From assembly GCA_934454435.1 (NCBI GenBank), contig CAKSGA010000004.1, positions 1-49,285 of the forward strand: a stretch of DNA of 49,285 nt, in the 5' to 3' direction. This document shows positions 42,761 through 49,285 of the stretch, in pieces. This DNA comes from an uncultured Oscillospiraceae bacterium. Its GTDB lineage: Bacteria; Bacillota; Clostridia; Oscillospirales; Ruminococcaceae. Made by a program: the position numbers and the translations under genes. Below the pieces are notes generated by a model that made no database searches, was not told the DNA's origin, and was given only the letters and a program-made list of their open reading frames with translations. Positions within the stretch are counted from its first letter, which is position 1; the number at the start of each line of letters is the position of its first letter.

Positions 42761-44572
42761 TTATTTAAGGTTCGGATAGCATATCTTTGCTGTTTCTATG
42801 AACTCCTGAAGCGCCTCGTCCACCGTGGCGTATGTCCCGTCCAAAAGCCCATATGCCATGTTGTACAAAACAGAATCCAGCATACTGTCATAGGTAGTGG
42901 GAACATTGATGTCATAGCCCTCAAGGCTCCTGTTGAGGATCTGGTAATAAACCGGGTCGTCCAGTATGTCGTTGCTAAGGCTGAAATTCGAGTTGACCTT
43001 CTTATTGTTCACGAAATCCATTTCCTTTGAAAGATACTTCATCTGGGCGTCATAGTCGCCGCAGGTGAACATCAGGAACTCCTTTGCAATCGAGGGATCG
43101 TTGCATTTACTGGTCACTGCGAAATATGTACCGCCCCAGTACCAGCTTTCAGGACCCTCACACAGAGCCATATCTACCCTGCCCTGATCAGAAAAGTTAT
43201 TGATCACAGTGTACTCGCCGGGATAGAGACCCCATGCCGGAAGGAACTCGCCAAGTGCGCTGCCGCCATAGATCGTTTGATACCACTCCATGCTCCATGC
43301 CGGAACATTGGTCACAGAACCATCGGATCTCATCTGTGAAACCAGCGTCAGGGACTCCCGGGCATTGCTGGTGTTGAGCTTTCCGTTTTTCACCCAGGGA
43401 TCCATATTGCAGCGGAACACCTGGAACAGTCCGTACATGGAGGACTGGAGCGCTACTTTGCCGCCGGTCTTGCTGCTGAGCGTTTTACCGGTGCTGATAA
43501 AGCTGTCCCAGTCCTTTATGAGCTCATGCATTTCCTCCGGGGAATTCACGCCGAGATACTTCTTAGCAAGGTCTGAGCGGTATACGAAAGCACCCGGCAT
43601 GGCCTGGTAAGCCACAGCAGAGAATTCGCCCTTTTCGTTCGTGCCGAAAGTCAGCGTGTAGTCGTAGGCGTCAGGGAAATCGCTCTTGCTGAGCCCTATT
43701 TCAGAAAGCGGAACGGTATAGTCAGAATTGGTGTATTCAGGGACCCAGTCGCTGTCCAGCATAATAATATCGGCGTCCTTGTCCGTTTTAAGGTACTGCC
43801 TGTATTCATCTCTGGCCTGCTCGCCATGATCTCCGATCTCAATGACTTCAACATCTACGCTGCCGTTCTTCTTCTCAACGAACTGGTCTGCAAAATTCTT
43901 CGCTGCGGAATAATTGCCGCTCCAGGTCAGGACAGTCAGCGTGCCGTCCTCGGAGCTCATCGAAGTTTCAGCGGAGAAAGCGCCGTACGCCGTCTTTTTG
44001 CCGGACTTCCCGTACGCCCTGACCTTGAACGAATACTCAGCGCCCTTTGCGGGAGCAGGCATGGTATACTTTGCGCTGCCCGTCTGGGTGAGCTTCTTGA
44101 ACTTCCCGCCGTTCACGGAATAGTAAAGCTGATACCCCGTTGCGCCCCTGACCTTGTTCCAGGAAAGGACGAGCTCACTGTTGCTGCTCTTCATGGACAT
44201 CACCGGGGTTCCCGGAACTATTCTGAATGTCAGCTTCTTTGTGCCGGTGTAATTTCCCTTGCCCTTTACGGTGACTGTCGCCGTGCCGAGCTTCTTGTTG
44301 TTCTTGTAGACAAGGGTGTAGTCGGTACCTTTTCTGAGTGTCTTTCCGGAATACTTCACGACCACGTCGGGCTTGACTGCCTTACCCGTGTATGCCTGGT
44401 CTGCGATTTTGCCGAAGCTCAGCTTTGAAACGCTGACCTTACCTCCTGCGAGGAACTCCTCGGTCACAGAATACTCTTCCGCCGTAACAGCCTCAGCCAT
44501 TGCCGGAGCCGACAGCGAAACCACCATCATGGCAGCCGCAGCCGCCGACAGTAATTTTACGCCTGATCTCAT
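42761..44572 (-). CDS. secreted solute-binding protein with Ig-like and FnIII modules
   Basis: 603 residues. A type I signal peptide ends near AMA (about 26), with no lipobox. An Ig-like repeat (AYTGKAVKPDVVVKYSGK, KGKGNYTGTKK, about 57-117) and a fibronectin III domain (LVLSWNKVRGATGYQLYY) precede an extracellular solute-binding domain (from about 210; LTVLTWSGNY, PGAFVYRSDLAKKYLGVN, WGLYPGEY, SWYWGGTYFAV). The binding domain is paralogous to the next gene. No permease gene is present, so transport partner and ligand are unknown; sugar-type ligands are usual for the family. Confidence 0.85.
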   Translation of the reverse strand: MRSGVKLLSAAAAAMMVVSLSAPAMAEAVTAEEYSVTEEFLAGGKVSVSKLSFGKIADQAYTGKAVKPDVVVKYSGKTLRKGTDYTLVYKNNKKLGTATVTVKGKGNYTGTKKLTFRIVPGTPVMSMKSSNSELVLSWNKVRGATGYQLYYSVNGGKFKKLTQTGSAKYTMPAPAKGAEYSFKVRAYGKSGKKTAYGAFSAETSMSSEDGTLTVLTWSGNYSAAKNFADQFVEKKNGSVDVEVIEIGDHGEQARDEYRQYLKTDKDADIIMLDSDWVPEYTNSDYTVPLSEIGLSKSDFPDAYDYTLTFGTNEKGEFSAVAYQAMPGAFVYRSDLAKKYLGVNSPEEMHELIKDWDSFISTGKTLSSKTGGKVALQSSMYGLFQVFRCNMDPWVKNGKLNTSNARESLTLVSQMRSDGSVTNVPAWSMEWYQTIYGGSALGEFLPAWGLYPGEYTVINNFSDQGRVDMALCEGPESWYWGGTYFAVTSKCNDPSIAKEFLMFTCGDYDAQMKYLSKEMDFVNNKKVNSNFSLSNDILDDPVYYQILNRSLEGYDINVPTTYDSMLDSVLYNMAYGLLDGTYATVDEALQEFIETAKICYPNLK

Positions 44573-44614
44573 AATAAACCACCTTTCCAGAATTTGAAAT
44601 TTCTTTCAGTAATA

Positions 44615-44643
44615 ATTATAGCCTGAAAATTCCTCTTTGTCAA
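44615..44643 (-). promoter_or_regulatory. promoter of the secreted solute-binding protein gene
   Basis: Minus strand TTGACA (44643-44638), 17 bp, TATAAT (44620-44615). Confidence 0.9.
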
Positions 44644-44672
44644 GGTCAAATCCGATACAGTTTAATAAAAAA

Positions 44673-44695
44673 ACACGGACAGAAAACTGTCCGTG
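44673..44695 (-). terminator. distal, functional copy of the duplicated terminator hairpin (element D)
   Basis: A 9-bp perfect stem CACGGACAG/CTGTCCGTG with loop AAAA; minus-strand RNA continues with TTTTTTTATT. It ends the transcript of the lipoprotein gene at 44860-46365. Confidence 0.85.
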
Positions 44696-44825
44696 CAGCT
44701 TGTTGAAAAAGTACTATTCCAGGCTGTCGAGAAAGGTGCAGATGCTAGGAACCCGCATAACGGCTAGGCTTTGTGCCTGCCGTTGTGCGGAGTGACGACG
44801 CAGATGTGCCTTTATCGACAGACTG
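44696..44825 (+). mobile_element. terminator-targeted palindromic element, copy D (130 bp)
   Basis: Ends: CAGCTTGTTGAAAAAG and the inverse of CAGTCTGTCGATAAAG. An inner motif CAGGCTGTCGAGAAAGG (44720-44736) can pair with the right end in place of the outer left end. The internal stem 44753-44764 with 44779-44790 (12 pairs, one G-U) differs in sequence from copy A at two compensated positions. The flanking 23-bp hairpins differ at three bases, suggesting an older insertion than A and C. Confidence 0.88.
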
Positions 44826-44848
44826 ACACGGACAGCAAGCTGCCCGTG
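44826..44848 (-). terminator. proximal copy of the duplicated terminator hairpin (element D)
   Basis: Diverged copy of 44673-44695 without a T tract. In minus-strand RNA its stem keeps pairing through a G-U pair. Confidence 0.75.
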
Positions 44849-44859
44849 TTCGAAGACCA

Positions 44860-46365
44860 TTAATCAAAATATAGCTCACGATATGAAGTTACAATATCTT
44901 TCTGGAAAGAATCCATAACGTCATCATAAGAGGAGCCTTTGCAGTATTCGAGCACTGCGTCATAAAATCTGTCAGCGATATGACCGTCATATATGCTGTG
45001 ACCTTTCGCCATGACCCTGTCAGCCGACTTCACCAGCCAGTCGTTATAATCGTTGTTGTCAAGATAGCTGTTGTAGGGGTGATATGAATTTGCAACGGTA
45101 TGGCTGTTCAGGAAAATGCCTGTTCTCTCATAGAAATCGCCCATATAGTACGTATCAGTGCAGAACATCTCTATGAACTCCCGGGCGAGGGTCGGGTCGT
45201 TGCACTTATCAGCGACCGCTATCATGGTGCCGCCCCAGTAGTACCCCTCCGGACCCATACTGAATGCCAGGTCAGCTTTTCCATTGTTACTCATTTGACC
45301 AGCGAGGGAATATTCGTAGTCTAAAAGTCCCCACGAGGGGACGAACTCACCGAGGGCTTCGCCGCCGTAGATGCTCATGTACCACCCATCATACCACCGT
45401 TCGGAGTCCTCAACGTAATTATCCGAGTAAAGAGAATTTGCAATGTCCATGAAATATTCTGCGTTAGGGTTATATACGAACTCGCCGTTCTGCACCCAAG
45501 GCACTGCCTTGCACCTATACGCCTGCCAGAGCCCTGAAAGGCTTGCAGATATCTTCACTCCGCCGTTGGAATTGTCATACAGCTCCCTGGCGGAGTCCAT
45601 GAATTCGCCCCAGCTGTTTATCTTCTCCTGCATTTCCTCCGGGGAATTCACGCCGAGATACTGCTTTGCAAGATCGGAGCGGTACAGGAACCCTCCCGGT
45701 GCGGGAGCATATGTCACCGCCATCAGATCCTGGTTCTTGTTCGTGCCGAGGTCCAGCGTGTACTCAAAAGCGTCGCTGAAATCCGACCGGAACAGCCCGA
45801 TATCCGATAACGGCATTAACCAGTCACTGTCGATATAATTATCAGCATAATCGCCTTCAAGTATAACGAGGTCAATGTCCTCATCGCCATAAAAATAATT
45901 GCTGTAGCCACCGTTCATCGCATCATAAGCGTCCGGTACGCCTATGATCTGTACTTTATAGCTGTCGTACCCTTTCATTTCAATAAAGTAGTCAACCATT
46001 TTCTGAACGTCAGAATTTGTATCCCAGGTGAGGATCGTAAGTGTTCCGTCATCCTGATTATCCTGGCTGCTTTCACTATACCAGTCCGAAGAACTGTCCG
46101 ACCAGCTGCTTTCATAGTCGTATGACGACTCCCAGTCCATATCCGAGGACATGCCGGAGGTATTCTCGCTGTTTCCGTTTTCGCCCTTTCCCAGCAGACC
46201 TCCGATGAAGTCAGCGATGGCATGTCCGCCGGCGCTGCTGCGCTGACCGCCGTCATCGTCCGCTTCCATGGTTTCAGGCTCGTGAGTGGTATTGCCGTTC
46301 TGACACGCCGTCAGAAGCATCACGGAAGCAGTCAGAACCGCTGCCGCCCTGTAACCTTTTCTCAT
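44860..46365 (-). CDS. solute-binding lipoprotein, paralogue of the secreted one
   Basis: 501 residues from ATG 46365 with AAGGAGG upstream. The lipobox is LLTAC (Cys 21), followed by an Asp/Ser/Tyr-rich linker (about 60-110). The solute-binding domain shares PGGFLYRSDLAKQYLGVNSPEEM, IYGGEALGEFVPSWGL and YYWGGTMIAV with the neighbouring secreted protein, so the two arose by duplication. No ABC permease or ATPase gene is in view. The gene starts 43 bases after the MATE gene ends and may share its transcript. Confidence 0.87.
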   Translation of the reverse strand: MRKGYRAAAVLTASVMLLTACQNGNTTHEPETMEADDDGGQRSSAGGHAIADFIGGLLGKGENGNSENTSGMSSDMDWESSYDYESSWSDSSSDWYSESSQDNQDDGTLTILTWDTNSDVQKMVDYFIEMKGYDSYKVQIIGVPDAYDAMNGGYSNYFYGDEDIDLVILEGDYADNYIDSDWLMPLSDIGLFRSDFSDAFEYTLDLGTNKNQDLMAVTYAPAPGGFLYRSDLAKQYLGVNSPEEMQEKINSWGEFMDSARELYDNSNGGVKISASLSGLWQAYRCKAVPWVQNGEFVYNPNAEYFMDIANSLYSDNYVEDSERWYDGWYMSIYGGEALGEFVPSWGLLDYEYSLAGQMSNNGKADLAFSMGPEGYYWGGTMIAVADKCNDPTLAREFIEMFCTDTYYMGDFYERTGIFLNSHTVANSYHPYNSYLDNNDYNDWLVKSADRVMAKGHSIYDGHIADRFYDAVLEYCKGSSYDDVMDSFQKDIVTSYRELYFD

Positions 46366-46408
46366 ATAATCCTCCTTTACCATTCATAAAACGCTGCATT
46401 CAGCTATA

Positions 46409-47764
46409 TCAGGACTGCTCCGCAGCGATCCTGCACTTTTCTTTCCACTTTCCCTGCCAGTAGCGTATCAGGCTCATGAGTGCGGTTATGACCCAGGTCA
46501 GGCAGGTCGTGGTCCAGACTGCCCACCAGCCCATCGCCGGAATATGCACCAGGATTATCGCAAAGCCGATCCTGCCGACTACCTCCACGAAACCGTTTAT
46601 CATCGCATACACGACATCTCCGGCACCGTTGAGAAGTCCACGTGTGGTGTGGATAGTTCCAAGAGCAACATAGAACAGACAGGACAGCCTGAGTGCCTTT
46701 CCGCCTATCCCGATGACCGCAGGGTCGTCCACGAACATTCCGACTATCTGGTCGCCCAGCGCCAGGAAGATACCCATGATGAACAGTGCGAAGCCCACAG
46801 TCACAAGCATGCTCCTGTGATATCCACGTATCACACGCTCCTGGAGCCCTGCGCCGATATTCTGGCCAGCAAAGGTGGAAACTGCGGCATTCAGCGAAGC
46901 AAAGGGCTGCTGCACGAGCTGCTCCACACGCATCGTAGCCGTGTACGCCGCCATTACGGTCTGTCCGAAGCCGTTCGCAGTGCGCTGCAGGAATATCATA
47001 GAAACCGAGATCATAGCATTCTGCAGAGCTATCGGGATACCGGTAGTGATGCATTTCCTGCAGACTTCCCATGCCGGTGCGGCGTCCTCACGGGTCAGCC
47101 TGAAATACGGGTTCTTGCGGAAGCCCACTATAATGCTCCCCGCAGCGCTGACGCCCTGGGAGATCACCGTAGCATACGCAGCGCCGACAACTCCCCATCC
47201 GAAACTCACCACGAACAGCAAATCAAGCCCGACATTCAGCAGGCTCGCAACCACCAGGAATATCAGCGGCGTGCGTGAGTCGCCGAGGGACCTCATTACA
47301 GCGTTTATCCAGTTGTACGCAGCCACGCAGAGGGTTCCCGAGCATGCCGCACGCATGTAAGCCGTGGCGTCCGTGAGCAGCTCTGCCGGGGTGTTCATCA
47401 TCTTCATCAGCAGCCCCGCAAAGGCGACTGATATCACAGTGACCAGCGCTCCGAACGCAAGTATGACATACGCCGAGTTAGTGATCAGCTTCTTTACGTC
47501 CTTATGCAGCCCGGCGCCGAAACGCTGCGAGATAAGTATCCCGGCGCCCACCGAAAGCCCTATGCACAGCGTGCTGAAAAGGTAGGTCAGCGAGCCCGTC
47601 GTTCCTACCGCCGCCAGCTTATCCGAGCCGAGATACTTCCCGACTATGATGGAGTCCACGATGTTATATAGCTGCTGGAACACGTTACCAGCAAACAGCG
47701 GCAGCGTGAACAGAATGATGTGCTTCAGCTCGCTGCCCTCGGTCATTTTCTTTGTATATGCCAT
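46409..47764 (-). CDS. MATE-family multidrug/Na+ antiporter
   Basis: 451 residues from ATG 47764 (GGGGAG upstream), about 12 membrane helices. Family sequence is clear: LPLFAGNVFQQLYNIVDSIIVGKYLGSDKLAAVG, SLGDSRTPL and LNGAGDVVYAMI. It exports cationic compounds in exchange for Na+ or H+. Its upstream region is only 91 bases and borders the recombinase gene, so its promoter may have been altered by integration. Confidence 0.92.
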   Translation of the reverse strand: MAYTKKMTEGSELKHIILFTLPLFAGNVFQQLYNIVDSIIVGKYLGSDKLAAVGTTGSLTYLFSTLCIGLSVGAGILISQRFGAGLHKDVKKLITNSAYVILAFGALVTVISVAFAGLLMKMMNTPAELLTDATAYMRAACSGTLCVAAYNWINAVMRSLGDSRTPLIFLVVASLLNVGLDLLFVVSFGWGVVGAAYATVISQGVSAAGSIIVGFRKNPYFRLTREDAAPAWEVCRKCITTGIPIALQNAMISVSMIFLQRTANGFGQTVMAAYTATMRVEQLVQQPFASLNAAVSTFAGQNIGAGLQERVIRGYHRSMLVTVGFALFIMGIFLALGDQIVGMFVDDPAVIGIGGKALRLSCLFYVALGTIHTTRGLLNGAGDVVYAMINGFVEVVGRIGFAIILVHIPAMGWWAVWTTTCLTWVITALMSLIRYWQGKWKEKCRIAAEQS

Positions 47765-47855
47765 ATTTCTCCCCTTTTGTCTGAAACAAAACAGCCCCAC
47801 CCAATGTGGGAGCGTCTGAGAGATATATAATCCCGCCAAAGTCCGAAACGACCGT
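47765..47855. other. junction between chromosomal MATE gene and integrated element
   Basis: Holds a hairpin with CCCAC/GTGGG (47794-47808) and no consensus promoter for the MATE gene. Its right end runs into the hairpin at 47843-47872 that overlaps the recombinase stop codon. Likely contains one attachment site of the integrated element, which cannot be pinned without the other end. Confidence 0.4.
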
Positions 47856-47880
47856 TCACTCGGTTGTTTCGGGCTTTTTT
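47843..47880 (+). terminator. plus-strand terminator overlapping the recombinase 3' end
   Basis: A 12-bp stem (47843-47854 with 47861-47872, one G-U) with a six-base loop, then GCTTTTTTT on the plus strand. The minus-strand flank is T-poor. The 3' arm and T tract encode the last recombinase residues. Confidence 0.65.
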
Positions 47881-49285
47881 TCTGCGTCGGACGAAATCAG
47901 CCCGACACCGTTAAAGTAAACCTCAATGTCCTGTTGGCGTTTACCGTCAACCTTAACGGCTTGATGAACAGTCACTTTGTCGATGAACTCGTTGAGGATT
48001 TGCGGTGTAAGCTCGGTGATATGCAAATATTTCCTTACCAAGTCGATAAACTTTGTAGTATCGGTTTTCTTCGCTTCAAGAGCCGCCAGCTCCTTTTGAG
48101 CCGCTTTCAAAGCAGCGTTCTGTTCTTCCTGCTCTGCTATGTACTTTGCCGAGAGCTTCGTAAACATTTTGGCGGTGATTCCCCCGACAACCTTGTCCTC
48201 GTAAAGTTGAGAGATTACGCTGTCGATTTGTTCAATACGCCGCTTTGCTGTGTCAATGGTTTTCTTCAGCGAATGGGTCTGCTTTAGTTGTTCGGCTGTT
48301 CCTCGCTCCATTACTTGACGAATAAACTCGTCCTCGTACTCCGAAACATACTCCATAACGCTGTTAATTTGCCGTATCAGGAGCTGTTCCACAACATCTG
48401 CTCTGATAAAATGTCCCGTGCAAAAGCCCTTGCGCTTGCGATATGCTGCACAGCAGTAGTATTCAGCTTGTTTCGGCGGTTTTACATAATAGAGCTTGCT
48501 CCCACAGTCAGCGCAGAAAAGATGTCCCGACAAAATCGGTATCTGATAGTTGTGCCTTACGTTGCGCCGTCTGCCTTGCCGGATTTTCTGCACCAGTTCC
48601 CAAGTGTCACGGTCAATTATCGCTTCGTGTGTGTCGGGAACAATTTGCCATTCATCGGGCGATACGTCAATGCGTTTCTTGATTTTGAATGACTTCTTCG
48701 TGGTTTTACCATTCACTGTATCGCCTGCATAACAACGATTGGCGAGAATGCGAGATACCGTGTCGCTGTTCCAAGAGAATTTTGTGTCCTCTGCAAACTT
48801 GCGTTTGACAACTCCGTGAACCGACTTATAAGCTGTAGGAATTAACACCCGTCTTTCGCAAAGGCTGTTAGCTATTTGGTTTGTGTTCAGACCTTGCAAA
48901 CAAAGCTGAAATATCTCCCTAACAATCTCGGCTGCTTTTTCGTCAATTATCCATTGCTTGGGGTTATCAGGGTTCTTGATATAACCGTAAGGCACATTTG
49001 AAGTAAGATGTTCGCCAGCCCGTGCCCTTGCCCGATTGACCGCCTTGATTTTCTTGCTTGTGTCTTTCGCATACCATTCGTTCATGATATTCTTGAACGG
49101 AATAAAGTCGTTGTCGCCATTTGCACTGTCATAGCTGTCGTTAATTGCGATGAAACGGACATTGTTCTGCGGAAATAAAATTTCCGTGTACATACCCACT
49201 TGAATGTAATCTCTTCCGAAACGGCTCATATCCTTGACTATAACCGTTTTGACCTCGCCGTTCTGAACATCGTTCAGCATTGCCT
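47856..49285 (-). CDS. large serine recombinase (TndX/Tn4451 type), N-terminus off the window
   Basis: About 476 residues visible. The end of the resolvase domain (VKDMSRFGRDYIQVGMYTEILFPQNNVRFIAIND, YAKDTSKKI) is followed by a recombinase domain (GYIKNPDNPKQW), a zinc ribbon (LFCADCGSKL, YYCC, GFCTGHF), a coiled coil (about 320-400) and a C-terminal DUF4368-like part. The catalytic serine lies beyond the window. Base composition is AT-richer than the neighbours, as expected of transferred DNA. It should excise and integrate an element extending to the right of the window. Confidence 0.92.
   Translation of the reverse strand, partial: AMLNDVQNGEVKTVIVKDMSRFGRDYIQVGMYTEILFPQNNVRFIAINDSYDSANGDNDFIPFKNIMNEWYAKDTSKKIKAVNRARARAGEHLTSNVPYGYIKNPDNPKQWIIDEKAAEIVREIFQLCLQGLNTNQIANSLCERRVLIPTAYKSVHGVVKRKFAEDTKFSWNSDTVSRILANRCYAGDTVNGKTTKKSFKIKKRIDVSPDEWQIVPDTHEAIIDRDTWELVQKIRQGRRRNVRHNYQIPILSGHLFCADCGSKLYYVKPPKQAEYYCCAAYRKRKGFCTGHFIRADVVEQLLIRQINSVMEYVSEYEDEFIRQVMERGTAEQLKQTHSLKKTIDTAKRRIEQIDSVISQLYEDKVVGGITAKMFTKLSAKYIAEQEEQNAALKAAQKELAALEAKKTDTTKFIDLVRKYLHITELTPQILNEFIDKVTVHQAVKVDGKRQQDIEVYFNGVGLISSDAEKKPETTE

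Noticed and set aside
46366..46408. Terminator between the MATE gene and the solute-binding lipoprotein gene
   Set aside because: Only a 4-bp GCTG/CAGC stem before TTTTA; too weak to call, so co-transcription is left open.

Overview
This window looks like chromosomal DNA from a gut-type Firmicute, most likely a Ruminococcus-like member of the Ruminococcaceae/Oscillospiraceae. The reasons are the GC-rich coding sequence with AT-rich intergenic DNA, consensus housekeeping promoters (TTGACA-17 bp-TATAAT, repeated more than a dozen times), Gram-positive lipoproteins, a split glutamate synthase, GatCAB, and a bacterial polyamine cluster. The genus is inferred from gene content and was not tested by a search.

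Layout. 1-4640 (minus): a polyamine operon, speD, an Orn/Lys/Arg decarboxylase, speE, a cupin and a carboxynorspermidine synthase that runs off the window. 4848-5980 (plus): two tandem paralogous membrane proteins. 6052-9244 (minus): gatC-gatA-gatB. 9564-15505 (plus): a split glutamate synthase operon that ends in an ANTAR RNA-binding regulator with a degenerate receiver. Its leader contains an intrinsic terminator and two hairpins with hexaloops that fit the ANTAR target pattern. 15554-22004: SGNH lipoprotein, SCP2 protein with an Ala/Lys/Pro tail, U32-like protein, YetF/DUF4363 pair, GNAT, malQ. 22020-29259 (plus): rluA-type synthase, rlmB, a 1046-residue degenerate P1B-type ATPase, tadA, polysaccharide flippase. 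29314-32450: XRE regulator, phosphatase, small protein, TraB/GumN lipoprotein, DUF2508. 32520-33137: tRNA-Leu(GAG), tRNA-Tyr(GTA), tRNA-Thr(TGT). 33245-37624 (minus): an aldolase and a csoR-copA operon in which copA is fused in frame to copZ across an A7 run. 37670-42566: VanY-like peptidase, AlkD-like protein, triplicated-domain lipoprotein, serpin. 42761-47764 (minus): two paralogous solute-binding proteins and a MATE exporter. 47856-49285: the 3' part of a large serine recombinase, marking the edge of an integrated element.

The most unusual signal is a family of four small elements (129-288 bp; 23080-23276, 34429-34716, 42600-42728, 44696-44825). They share CAGYYTGTYGA-type terminal inverted repeats. 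Each sits inside an intrinsic terminator, exactly at the base of the hairpin, and is flanked by two copies of that locus's own terminator hairpin (22-31 bp). Three of the four share a conserved core and an internal stem whose sequence differs between copies while pairing is kept. This looks like a mobile element that recognises terminator hairpins and duplicates the whole hairpin as its target site. I do not recognise it as a described family.

Other points worth attention are the candidate ANTAR attenuator ahead of the glutamate synthase operon, the pseudo-ATPase, the homopolymer-dependent CopA-CopZ fusion with an internal ribosome binding site, and a GC-rich structured stretch ahead of the serpin.
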